From positions 62,001 through 126,000 of the forward strand of contig JAURVB010014879.1 in the NCBI GenBank assembly GCA_033002965.1: DNA of 64,000 nt, given 5' to 3'. Both the position numbers and the translations under genes were made by a program. Each line of letters opens with the position of its first letter. The stretch's first letter is position 1. The notes under the pieces are model-generated. The model ran no database searches, was not told the DNA's origin, and was given only the letters and a program-made list of their open reading frames with translations. Of the stretch, positions 1 through 11,201 are shown in pieces. The stretch is from Piper betle. Its lineage: Eukaryota > Streptophyta > Magnoliopsida > Piperales > Piperaceae.

Positions 1-2395
1 AAACAAGTTACAAATCATAGTCGTTTTGCATCACTGCTTTGAGATTCGTCATCACTATACCGTCGCCCCCGAATAGACTCAACGACTCCACTTAGAGATG
101 AAATATTTTTTTGCCTACATATTTAAAAACAAAATATGAAAAATAATCACATAAAATATGTATAACAAAGATCAAAACAAGGGTTGTGTTAGGCAACATT
201 ATTAATTTTCTATAATTCCAGGGCAAGTGCGCTTATCATGCCCAACTCCTCGTTTATTGCAACCATGGCATAGCCTACCTTTTACCATATGGTCCAGTGC
301 AAATTCTTTACCAGTCTTCCACCTTTTACCATTTCCTTTTGTCTTTGATTATACTGGTGGATGTACTTGTATTCCATGATGTGGATCATCTACTACATCT
401 TCTATCAATTTTTCTATCTCCAAAAGTTTTTGCTTGGTGAGGTCAAATTTCTTAGATGATGAATATGTTTTTTTTGCCCATCAATTAAATATACAGTGCA
501 ATTCTCCCCAATTAGAGAATAAAGTTTTGTTGCAATCAGCACGAAGTTCTACTCCATCACCATAAAAAATAACTTCCTTTACTATTTCAATTGTTCATCT
601 CTTCATGATAAAGAGTTGAGGAAAAATATCACTCTCATTTAATCTTAGAACATACTGCAAATACTTATATGGAACACACACAACCAACTCTTTATTATTT
701 CTAGAACATGTTACATCATACTATTTAACATCGTCCCCATCTAATTTCTTATGAGATGAGCAACAAACTAAACTATATTGTAGTTCTTCTTGAAACTTAA
801 AAAAATATTTTTCGAGTATAAACCTTTGTTATCTTACATTTTATTTTGAATGGAGTGACCAATTTGAGGCTTTTATATGAGTTTTCATAAGATTTTTTTG
901 CCTTGTTCAATCACTGTCCTTTGATAGCTCTATCAAATCTATGTATCAACTCAATAAAGCTATTGTTTTATTTTCACATATCTTGAGAAAAATGAGTTTT
1001 GAGATCTACTTTGTTGCGAACATCTTATACCAGCCAAAAATATACCTTTGCTACACAGGTACCCACACATGACAAATTGCATATATGGATTTCAACCACT
1101 CATTTTCCTCCACACAATTGTCTTTCATTATTTCATTCCTTGTGATTTAAAATCTTCTATGTTTTTGGCACAATAAATTAAACTATAGAATGACTCATAA
1201 AATTCCCTTCTGTGAGTAATTGTACCTAATTTTTCACTCTTCTTTTTAAGGATATGTCAAAAGCGAAGACGATGATATGTTGAAAGAAATGTCAATTTAA
1301 TTGCTTTATCCATTGCATGATCTTGATCAGCAACAATTACCCCTAGATGCCTTCCATCCATGCATTTCAAAAATGTTTCAAACAGCCACACAAACGACTC
1401 AGTCTTCTCTTTACACAAAACAATACATCCAAATATAATTATTTGTCTAATGGTTTACTCCGGTGAATGGTGCAAAAATAAGTGTATATTTATTTGTATC
1501 ATATGTTGTATCAAAAGTCATCACATCTGAGAAAAGCTGATTATTTTTTCTTGCAATTCCATCTGCCCAAAAACAATGTTTCAATCTACCCTCATCATCT
1601 ACTTCATAGCAATGAAAAAAGGAGTCATTCATCTCTTTCATTTGCTAAAAATGTTCCAACAATAATTGAATATCTATTTCCTTTATCTCTTCTTTATTTT
1701 TTGTCTGGACATTTTTAATATCTTTCTCTGTACAACCAATATTTTTAGCCCCACCTGCTTCAATTTCTAGTACAGATATTAGTTGAGAAGTTTTTATGTT
1801 AGCCTCTCCAAATGTGTCAATCAAATTTGGTGCACACTTGTAACATGCCTATGGGACCTGAGAAATTGAGTGTTTGATGGTGTAAGGAATGCATGACTAT
1901 GTCCTTCTTCAAATTACATGACTTTCCATGTGCCCTCTTTATTTTTAGTTACCCTAATGTATGCTTGACAATCTTCTCTAATTATAGGATGAGTTCTTTT
2001 TTTCTTTTGTGCCTCATCTTCTTTTAAATGTCCTTTAGAACACACAAACACTTAGAGACTATAATTCGTTTGTACTCCTATGATAATTTATACTATGTTT
2101 ACGTACACCAAATCTAGCTATTTTTGAATAACTATTGTATAAGTTGAATGCATCGTCCAAACAATTAAATTGTATTTCAACCTTCAGTTTGAACTCATCT
2201 TCTATACTAAGTTAGACTGTTGTAATATATTGGCCTAATTGTTCTTCATTATATTTTTTATCTTGAAGATTATCTATTCTTAAAAAATACAAAATTTATT
2301 TTCAACTAAAATAGTCGCAATAAATACTTTTTAATTAAGTCAAAGTACTTTTAAAGGCTTAACTCTTACTTGATGCTCATCTTCCGATGGATTTA
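1..2395 (-). mobile_element. Eroded MULE transposase copy (FAR1/FHY3-type), copy A
   Basis: This stretch is colinear with the better preserved transposase at about 43.77-46.28 kb, from a shared start region (ACAAGTTACAAA) to the shared AAGTCAAA...CTTAACTCT stretch near 2,340-2,370. Many stops and frameshifts break it on the minus strand. The longest clean piece, 1,447-1,641, reads as the start of the MULE catalytic domain (ADGIARKNNQLFSDV, then TFDTTYDTNKY). It keeps the first catalytic Asp, in the TFDTT motif. Further pieces match the SWIM-proximal and C-terminal parts. MULE transposases cut and paste DNA; FAR1-type proteins derive from them. No terminal inverted repeat is seen here and the left side runs off the window, so element boundaries are unknown. 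It cannot make a functional protein. Confidence 0.85.
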
Positions 2396-4076
2396 TTCTT
2401 TGCTGACAGATGCAAATATGACGTCCTAGACTCCACTCAAAAATATTTTTGACCAGAGAATATATTTTTTACACGGATATAAACATAAGTACAATAAATC
2501 AAGGCATCCATTAAGTGCAATAATTCAAGTCTAACCACACCTAGGGTAGGGTTAGACTTAGGATAGTAATCCAGTAGGACTGGCCCACCCCGAGCCATGT
2601 ATATTGAGAAGAGCTAGGTTTAAAGGCTTACAACTCTTCTTTAGTTGGAAGGATCCGGTCCAATAAATTTCTTGTGTCAATTCTTGTTTTAATTTAATAG
2701 AGAAGTCAATATTACATAGGGTTGGGCTTTCTAATTGAGAGCACAACTTATGAAATTGGGTCAGGCCAGGCCCGACTTGACTGGCCCGGCCCGATGGTCC
2801 CCACCTAGCCCGAACTAAGGAGGGCGGCTCCCTTGGAGCTACTGGGCAGCCCGGGCTGACCCGGTGAAATTTCTCTGCTTTGCCCTGCCTGAGAGTCAAT
2901 GCAAATTATGAGTTTTGATTTGAATAAATTGTGGTTTTGTTGAATAAATTTTGGTTCACAAGTCACAACCAAGATGAAAAGCAGCCCACTACCACTACGC
3001 CTTATCCCCGACCGCTCCTAAAGCCTCGTAAGTGCATCATTGGACGCCACTCCTCCTACAACACGACACCAACGGTGGTAACGACAGTGAGTTGGCCTAG
3101 ATGGAGCGCCTAATTAATCAAAGAGTAGAATTGACGAGAAGGGCGGATCCGACACTGATTGGAGTGGAGAGGAAAAGGGGGAGGAGAAGAAGTGGGTTTG
3201 GTCCATGGTTCACTTTTGGGATTTGTTTATTTTGAACCAAAACAAAATTGGTTTAAATCCATTCCCAGGAAAGAGTACTCTTAAAGGGAGTACAAGCCTC
3301 GTAATTGCTAAGCAACTGTGATCCGGACTCATAAGAAAGAGGCAAGTAATTAACTTGCCCCATTTAAGTTTATCATGATCTGGAATGTCAAGTACTCTTC
3401 ACCATTTGTACCTTTTTAACGAAAAAAAAGGTCTTAACAAAAACAGGGGAAATAGTTTGTTAAAAAATCAGGCTTAAGGTAAACTTTTCAATAATAATAG
3501 TGACTACTTTCTTGTTTAAATTTCGTTTAAAAAACTAATTTAAATTTAAAAATTAAAATATTTTTTTAAAAAAAACATAGCCGGCTATTGGTAAACTTGG
3601 GAGTGTGCCCCAGGCCATGGGTGGCCAGATCTAGCTGCCCTAAGATCTGGCCGCCCGTTGGTTGCCCTAGGTCTCGAGGTGACGGTAGCTTTAACAATTT
3701 ATATTTATTTCCTTTTTTTCTTATAATTAGGCTTAATTTTCCATCTACTTATTAATATAAAAAAATATTTTCCTTTTTTCTAGTAAAAAACTAAAATAAA
3801 AATTTATTGTACAACTCTAACAACTTTTGCTCATCACTTTTTCATCTTGAAATTTACCCAAACCCTATATATGCTTATTTTTTTATTGCAAGTTATGTGA
3901 TACTAGCCATAAATATCACACCATGCATGTCATATATTAGAGATAGATTCTGATTTTAATTATAAATAAATTCAAAATTGAATGGGGGTAAAATAGATTC
4001 TAATTTTAGGGACAAACTCTAATTAAAATTTTAAGCTCGGAAACGGATCACAACCATCCCACAATACGCACAAGAT
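2396..4076. other. Non-coding interval with a GC-rich dispersed repeat patch
   Basis: No gene is supported. Around 2,520-2,900 there is a GC-richer patch with repeated GGCCCGGCCCG-like words, similar in composition to the patch at 52.5-52.64 kb. Such patches are common as dispersed repeats in plant genomes, but I cannot assign a family. The remainder is AT-rich with no coding or repeat structure that I can define. Confidence 0.5.
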
Positions 4077-5381
4077 TAGGGCCGGGCACGAGTCAAGTTT
4101 CGCCCAACTCAAACTTTGCTCATTTGATAAACAAATCAAGTTTGGAGTTATATTGTTTCGAGTTCAGTTATTTTAATTCGAGTTCAAGTCGAACATAATC
4201 GAATTCGAGTTGAGCATCAGTCCTGTTCAAGTTTCATCATCACAAGTTTAAAGATCTAGTTGTTCTTATAATGTTGTGAGATCCTAAACCAAACAAAATT
4301 TTTTATTTGATTATTTAATAGATTGGGTAAAATTTGATTGAGAAGGCTTAGACCGGGCAAGATAATTAAGGCAAATTTATTTTAGATTATTAATTATTTT
4401 TAATTAGGGAATAAAATGGTTAATTATATATTTTTAGCATTTTTGTTTAAAATTATCAAAATGTCCCTACTAATTAAGAGACCCTAGTATATAAGTCCTA
4501 GAGAGAGGTGGAATCCAATCTCCCCATTATTTCATGGCGTCGACTTCTAGGAAAGGAAAAGGAGAAGGGATGGCCAGGGCATGGTAATTCCATCATTTTT
4601 TTTGTCTTCTTCCTCATAAATCATCACATTTTAGTTGAATTGTGTGTAAGACATGCAGATATCATGTTTTGATTAATTTTATACGAGTTTTTGGATGAAT
4701 TGTGATGATAAGAAATCTGTAAATTTTGTGTTCTGATGATATTATAGAGTGGTTTATTGAGTACTCGGATATTAAACTCAGTGGACATGGATTTCATGAA
4801 AAAAGATGAGTTACGCATGCTTGTTCTTGTGTAAATTAAAAATCTTGGTAATACATATATTATTCTATAAATCATGATAGAAAATAGATGATAAGTACTT
4901 GTATAATGATTCTATGGAAATTTGTATGTTTATAATTAAATTAACATGATAGATAATTCATGTGGCAAATTATATAAGAATATCTTGTTATATTGTGCTG
5001 TGGTTTATTTTTCATTATGTCAAATGTAATATTTTTAATTAATTTTTTTGTAAAAAATATAAATAATATTTTTCATAATCGATAGTCATATAATAACTCT
5101 TAGATTATTTTGATTTAATTACTTTTATAGCAAATTATCATTTTTAATATTATATTAACCATGTATTGTTAAAAAAACTACTAAAGGTTTATATTACACA
5201 TTAAGTCGATTTGAGCAGAGTTTTAAACCCAATTGAGTTTTGAAACCGACTCTATTGTAATCGAGTCGAGATGATTTTTGTAGGATCGAGTTTCAAGTCA
5301 AATTTAAAATAAATCGAGTTCGAGTCGAGGTGAGTTAAATCATAAAAACTTGCAAGCTAGTTGACTGATGCCTAACCCCTA
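4077..5381. mobile_element. Non-autonomous hAT-like DNA transposon with 8-bp TSD
   Basis: The element is bounded by a perfect 8-bp direct repeat, CACAAGAT, at 4,069-4,076 and 5,382-5,389. The ends are imperfect inverted repeats: the left end starts TAGGGCCGGGCACGAGTCAA, and the reverse complement of the right end starts TAGGGGTTAGGCATCAGTCA. Subterminal regions are rich in GAGTCGAG/TTCGAGT words in both orientations. Eight-base target duplications are the hallmark of hAT transposases. About 1.3 kb of AT-rich interior has no coding capacity, so it would have relied on a transposase supplied elsewhere. It lies about 360 bases from the 3' end of the ADT-like gene. Confidence 0.8.
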
Positions 5382-5745
5382 CACAAGATCGATGCATTAC
5401 AAGTCAGCTATCAGTTGTGGGCATGAAGTTCATCAGGTCCCAAGTCTTAAACAAGAAATTTGGGCTTGTTTTAAACTTCTTTATTCTTGCTAATTTGTAC
5501 ATAGTGAAGAAAAAAACAGTTGATTACCATCAATTCCTTATTTAGCATAAAATACAGGTTTTACAATTTTACGACATAATTAATCAAGTGGAAATCTATT
5601 ACATCTGATTCAAGCTCCCATTCTCCAATCATACATAGAACACACATAGCAATTCACCATGAAAGATCGTAAACAAGCAGCAAGAAAGCAAGCAAGAGAG
5701 TACTAGGTAGCTCTAGTAATTATCAGTAACAACTAAAAATTAGCA

Positions 5746-6795
5746 CTAATGAAGATCATACACAAATGGGTCAGCAGCATAAGAGCCCAAAACCCTAACA
5801 AATCCAGACCTCTTTGAAATTTCATCAATAGCATCCTTAACCTTCTGATCCTCCATTGAACCTTCAAAGTCCACGTACACAACATGTTGGAACTTCTTCA
5901 GACCCCTTCCATGATCTCCATCGCAATCAAGTATGGCCAAATTTCCCTTCCCTTCGGACTTGTCCATTTCTAATTTGTTCAGATTGATGCCCCTAGATGA
6001 GAGTGAGGACAAGACTTGTAATAAAACAGGCAGCTGTCCGCCATTGTGTCCGATAGCCAAGCTAATTTTTAGGTTTAAACCCTCGCATTTATGTTTGTGA
6101 CCATATCCGCGTCCATTTTCATGTTTAGAAAGGATTAGGAACCTAGTGACATTCCAAGACTCATCCTGCAGCCCCTTCGCCACCACCTCCAAGCCATAGA
6201 GCCGAGCCGCCCGGGAGCTGGCGATGGCAGCGGTGTCGTGCAGCCTCCGAGAGCGGAGAAGCTTGACTGCACCAGCCGTGTCATCGACCGCGGACCCCTC
6301 AAGCCCAAGCCGCGCTAGGCGTCGACCGCAGTGGGCCAGGGCCACCGGGTGGCTGATGGCTCGGCGCAGCGCGCCGGCTTGCACCCCGGGCATGGCAAGC
6401 AAGCAGTAGTGCACGTAGAGGCTCACCTCCTGCACCACTCGGAGGTCATGCCTGAGCAACAGCTCGTAGTTCCTCACTGCCGCGCCGTCGACTGTGCTCT
6501 CCACTGGCACCACCGCCCGGTCGGCCAGGCCGGCCTCTACAGCCGTGATGGCATCCGATAACGCGCGGCAGGGCACGGTGGCGCAGCCGGGCAGCGCAGT
6601 TGCAGCAGCCGACTCGCTGTATGCTCCGGGTAGCCCTTGGTAGGCCACTCTTATTGGTGCCTCAAGGCAAGGCTTGCTGTTGGATGGTGGAGACATAGCT
6701 TCAATCCTTCTTGACATGGGTCTTTTTGCTATGGACTGTAGAAGCTGGAAATTGAGTTCTAAGGGAGAAGAGATAGATGAAACAGCCATTCTCAA
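5746..6795 (-). CDS. ADT: Arogenate/prephenate dehydratase-like protein (ADT), divergent
   Basis: An intact, intronless 349-residue ORF. The family converts arogenate (or prephenate) to phenylalanine (or phenylpyruvate) by decarboxylation and dehydration in plastids, the last step of plant Phe synthesis. A Ser/Arg-containing N-terminal stretch of about 46 residues could be a short transit peptide. The dehydratase domain covers about 49-222, with RVAYQGLPGAYSE, VVPVESTVDG, RNYELLLRH, ISHPVALA, DDTAGA, DTAAIAS and the substrate-binding NVTRF (215-219). A C-terminal ACT domain covers about 242-340, ending VRVLGSYAADP. Two oddities: the allosteric ESRP motif expected in the ACT domain reads LEMDK (275-279), and the usual IHRNYD is VRNYE. 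The protein is shorter than typical plant ADTs (about 380-430 residues). The dehydratase half is much more GC-rich than the ACT half. Family assignment is strong; activity and Phe feedback are uncertain. Confidence 0.93.
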   Translation of the reverse strand: MRMAVSSISSPLELNFQLLQSIAKRPMSRRIEAMSPPSNSKPCLEAPIRVAYQGLPGAYSESAAATALPGCATVPCRALSDAITAVEAGLADRAVVPVESTVDGAAVRNYELLLRHDLRVVQEVSLYVHYCLLAMPGVQAGALRRAISHPVALAHCGRRLARLGLEGSAVDDTAGAVKLLRSRRLHDTAAIASSRAARLYGLEVVAKGLQDESWNVTRFLILSKHENGRGYGHKHKCEGLNLKISLAIGHNGGQLPVLLQVLSSLSSRGINLNKLEMDKSEGKGNLAILDCDGDHGRGLKKFQHVVYVDFEGSMEDQKVKDAIDEISKRSGFVRVLGSYAADPFVYDLH

Positions 6796-6868
6796 AGAGA
6801 AGGGAGAGGAAAGAGATGTGTGTGTGTGTGAACAAGCTACAACGTCTAAGTACTACTTGCAGATATTA

Positions 6869-6869
<1 letters not shown>

Positions 6870-6906
<37 letters not shown>
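6870..6906. repeat. (AT)n microsatellite in the ADT-like promoter
   Basis: An uninterrupted AT dinucleotide run lies about 75-110 bases upstream of the ADT-like start codon on the minus strand, where a TATA element and transcription start could lie. A short TG repeat sits in the presumed leader near 6,817-6,830. Confidence 0.9.
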
Positions 6907-6908
<2 letters not shown>

Positions 6909-6929
6909 TGGAGGGGGATTGATTGATCA

Positions 6930-8794
6930 TGCAGTGGTTGTGAAGTGTTAGTAATTGCTTTCTAGTTGAGGCTGTTCCTGCTACTTTTGCGTGATTTTAT
7001 TAATTCACAGGTAATCATATTTTCATTTTTATTGAGCTTTATAAATACTTCAATATTTGTTTTATCTTGATGAATTATAAAGCTTGAACCAGCAATATAA
7101 TATTAGACTGGAAACGTATTTTACAAATTTGGGAATTGGACTTATTGGGTATGCTATGCACGAAGTCTATAAAATTTCACAAAAAATTACTCTTATATAT
7201 AATATGTACTTAGATAAGATAGTCACTTTTGAAAAAATAATTTTGCCTATTATATTATATTTAAGTCGGGTTAATATAAGTTAATTTTACGTGATCTCGA
7301 TGTTAATTATGTTATTTTAAATTTAGAATTTTTTTATGAAATTAGCATATATTATTCTTTAAATATATGACTTTTATTATTGGAAAAAAATATTGATTTA
7401 ACTAAATTAAAAGCAAAATAGCTCATTTTGATAATTTTTGCTATTTGACTCAAGAAATTGATCATATAAAATCAACTAATATGGAATCAGTTAATATGAA
7501 TCATGATCTATCTTATTGATTGACAACTTTGTGTGTGATGCAATATTGGGTTGCTCTCAAGAACTAAAACATGTGGAGAACTCGTGATTAAAACAAGTTA
7601 TTGTTGTGTAGGTGGTATTTAAATGTGATCATTACATGAGACGAAAATTGAACGGATGCAATTTGGCTTCATACATAGGTCTTTAATTATTTGAGTCTTT
7701 TTTTCTATGTATATACAATTTAAATTAAATGCTGAGGCTAGCTGTATATTTCTTCAAATCAAAGATAGTGAAGAATATGAATCCCTATTGAAAAATATTG
7801 AATAATACACTGCTAAGAAATCAATCCCCCATTGAGATGTGTGCCAGTATTCAATATTGCTAGATAGAATCTTGATAGGTTCCTTGGCCCACCAAGAAGG
7901 GAAGAAAATGAGCTTTATTATCAGCTTTAATGGGACGTTGACAAGTAACACTAAAAAAATAAAACCTAAAATATAAAAAAATGATGCTAATAAATTTTCA
8001 TGTAACATATATTTTTATTAGGTTTTGTTACTTTCTTAAATAATAGGTCAACTAATAAGCTAAAATTAGTTCAAGAAATTGTTTTGTACAAAAATAAAAT
8101 AAATTTTCGTATTAAAAAATAAGTTACAAACTTATTGGTTATGTGCCAGGGTGGTAATATAGCGATAAGAAAATCATTTTTCATTAAATAAAATCAATAA
8201 CAGTTTTAAAATTTTAATAATAAATAAGGAATATTACATATTTAATTGCTTACTAGGTCTTTTGTTTTAAGGTATCTTATAAGGTAATTACAAGACGTTT
8301 GGTTGCATTGTTTTGGACTTATTTAATAAAAAGTAAAAATTCTGGATATAACAACTAAAAAGCAGGGGGTAGAATATTATAAAAAAAAAGGCATCCTTTT
8401 CTTTTTTAATACTTTCTATCGTCTATCGTTCTTCTTCATCTCTCCTTTCCTTCCCTTCTTTTTGTCTGCAGCTTTGATCTTCAGCCACTTCTGCCCTTGA
8501 CCCCTGACTGCTTCTTTTTCTCTATCATGTCTCTTTTGCCGTTCTCTCTCTTCTTATTTGTTGTTCCCCTCCTCCTTTACTCCTTCCCGCTTATATCATT
8601 TACCAAACTCGTTCCCTGACGAGTGCTGATCCCTAATCCATCTGCCCGCCAACCCCCACTGCTGCCAACATACAACCTTCTTTGATTTCATATAATTTTT
8701 TTATTGCCATATAATGACATCATAATTTTCAAAATAACTTCATCGGCTATTTTATAGGCTTTGATACTTTTTTTTAATAATTTTAACAAGATAA
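6930..8794. other. AT-rich intergenic interval, no gene seen
   Basis: I see only AT-rich, stop-rich sequence. A pyrimidine-rich stretch (about 8,395-8,600) stands out by composition but encodes nothing recognisable. Confidence 0.5.
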
Positions 8795-9050
8795 CACTAG
8801 TAGAAAATGAATCTTTTGTCACCAATTTATCATCGAATATTTTTATGACAAATTTTAAAATTTTTAAAAATAAATAAATCGAACATGAGGGCATGACACA
8901 GTCCATTTAATGGCCACATGTTCAAGCGGCTGGCCGCGTGTAACCTGCAGCACGGCAGCTGCCCCGCCCCGTCCCACCGCCCATGATCCGCCACCGCGGC
9001 CACCCCTCCGCCGCTGCACCCAGCTGTGATCCCCACCGCTCCCCATAATA
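8795..9050 (+). mobile_element. CACTA-like transposon end fragment
   Basis: It starts CACTAGTAGAAAATGAATC, followed by GTCACCAATTTATCA and TATGACAAATT, the style of CACTA-superfamily termini and subterminal repeats. The same style is seen in the 49.0-50.3 kb element. After about 90 bases it passes into a GC-rich block (8,925-9,045). That block resembles, on the opposite strand, the GC-rich block near 49.74-49.80 kb. No matching right terminus was found, so this is a truncated copy. Confidence 0.6.
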
Positions 9051-10036
9051 TACTTTATTTTCTCTGTGCAAAAATTACAATCGCTAGGATTGATCTGGTC
9101 AGCAAGGAAAAGTTACGATAAAATTGTTTAGGCGTCCCTTAATTGTGCCCTAGTTGCCTAGCTGCACCTCTACTACGTGGGATATTGAAGGTTTAGTAAA
9201 TGGATTAATTCTACGACCACATATTATTTAGTTGCGCCTTGATTAAGTGGGCTACGTACTATTTTGTTTATGTACTCTTTGTAATTAAGGAGTATTTTAA
9301 TTTTCCATCAAAGTGATTTGTACGTACTATTTGTAGCCTATTGCATGTTTCACGGTCAGGCCAAACAGTTTTTGTTTTTGTTTTTGAAACTGACCATGAA
9401 ATTAAAGAGCTAATTAATATATATAATTATGACTTAGTTCTAATTTGTTGAAGGTCGTAGAACACTTAATTGTAGCACTCATTTGTCAAAGAACGTAAGG
9501 CTCTCTTAATGGTCGTCTAAATGATTCATTGATTGTTTTAAATTAAATAGAACAAAAATGGTAAAGAACTTATTCACAGAATAATAATCCAGAAAATGAT
9601 AGAAAATTTCGGTTAATTTAATTGAGAGAACTTTAAAAATAAATTAATGGTGGCAGTAGAAGGCTAAACCATAGCTGTTATACTAATATAATCGAATATT
9701 GTGTAGTTTTTTTATAAGTAACTATAAAATTCATCTCCACCCCAATACCAATCTTAAAACTTTTAATTGTCAAAGTCCTCCTTTAATTTGATGAGAACAT
9801 TACTTCATTGACATTTTTAATTTACTTATTTGCTGGTTTGATATTAGATTACTATAGTTTGGATGGTTGATCATGGATTAGGGATAAGGACCCAATAAAA
9901 TATTCTTCATTGGCCTATTAAACGCCATTAAAATGCCAACATCCTAAACCACAAACATGAAGAAATAAAATTAATTAATTAAATGAGACTTGAAAAACAA
10001 AAGATGATTAAATGGGATGAGTATGAATCATCAAAT
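9051..10036. other. AT-rich intergenic interval, no gene seen
   Basis: No open frame, terminal repeat or RNA gene is recognisable here. Confidence 0.5.
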
Positions 10037-10655
10037 TGTTTGATTAGTCTCACGCTAGATACGGGGAGACTAGTGACTTGTGTATAGGATAATGAAAAAA
10101 TTTATTTTCTAAGCTAGCTTTTTGGATTAACAGAAGCTCGTGACACCCATTACAAGTTATTTTTTGAATCCAAAATGCCCAATAGTGGTATCAGAGCCTC
10201 AGTTAGCCTCATGGTCAACTAGTCCAAGTTGGAATCTTGTAGAATACTTAACTTCATGGTCAGTTAGTTCAAATTGATGTCTCATGAAACTTCACTGTAA
10301 TATATCCGCAATTGCATATGTGAGTGAGAGATGATTTAGGTAATTTGATGAGTGAGGGCCCTCATAGTAAAATCAGATAACCCGAATTAAAGTCTCTTAG
10401 AACTTTATTGGAACATACAAACTCAACATATGTGAGGGGGAGATGATTTAGATTGTTTAATGTGTGAAGGGAAAATTGTCGGGCATGTCTATTTGCCAAG
10501 ATAGGGCGTTAGGAAACTTTGAGCGTTACAAAAATAGTACATTGAAAAGGTACTTGAACAGTTCTAATTTTGGATTAAAAGAAGCATGTGATATCTGTTA
10601 CAAGATTAAAGAGACTCGTGACACCTGTTACAAGTTTATTTTGTTAAGCCCAATA
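10037..10655 (+). mobile_element. TRIM-like miniature LTR element (degenerate)
   Basis: A perfect 12-base match to the initiator tRNA-Met primer-binding site (TGGTATCAGAGC, 10,186-10,197) lies 1-2 bases after a segment ending GCCCAATA. A purine tract (GTGAGGGGGAGATGA, 10,432-10,446) lies just before a second segment starting TGTTTAATG at 10,454 and also ending GCCCAATA (10,655). The two segments (10,037-10,184 and 10,454-10,655) share TTTTGGATTAA(C/A)AGAAGC, CTCGTGACACC and TTACAAG, so they look like diverged LTRs. The interior is about 270 bases and non-coding. No target duplication is evident. The family is plausible but the copy is old. Confidence 0.5.
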
Positions 10656-11201
10656 GAAGCTAGAAAGGAAACAAAAATATGAGATATAACCACTAATTTG
10701 ATGCCAAGAGAAAAAAACGATATTTATCTCACAAATTATGAGAAAAAACATCAAAATTTAGAAATGTGGATTTTTCTAGACATTTGATTAGTAGGTGCAC
10801 ATAGGGGTGTACATGGGAGTGGATGTCGATCGGTCGGACGAGCGATTAGGCATTGCTATGTCCATCCAACTAACCTCAAGCAAAAAATTGATCGAATGTC
10901 TGATCATGACACCTGTTACAAGTTTATTTTTGTTAAAAGCCCAATAGAATGCTAGAAAGGAAGACTCAAATATGACATATCACTCACTAATTCAGATGCC
11001 AAGAGAAAAAAACGATGTTTATCTCTAGAAATTATGAGAAAAAACATCAAAAATTTAGAAATGTGGATTGCTCTATGACAATTTGATTAGTCAGGTGCAC
11101 ATAAGGAGCGCGCACCATAGGAGTGGATGTCGATCGGTCAGACGACGAATTAGGCATTGCTATGTCCATCCAACTAACCTCAGGCAAAAAATTGATCGAA
11201 T
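10619..11201 (+). repeat. Imperfect tandem duplication, about 280-295 bp unit
   Basis: Copy 1 is 10,619-10,897 and copy 2 is 10,907-11,201. Both run from TGACACCTGTTACAAGTTTA to AAAATTGATCGAAT, sharing GATGCCAAGAGAAAAAAACG, GGAGTGGATGTCGATCGGTC and TTAGGCATTGCTATGTCCAT. Copy 2 is 16 bases longer, and many differences are one- or two-base insertions scattered along it rather than substitutions. No coding content. See the finding on a possible assembly origin. Confidence 0.85.

Noticed and set aside
10186..10197. TGGTATCAGAGC as part of a tRNA gene
   Set aside because: It is the complement of a tRNA 3' end, that is, a primer-binding site; no cloverleaf or A/B boxes surround it.
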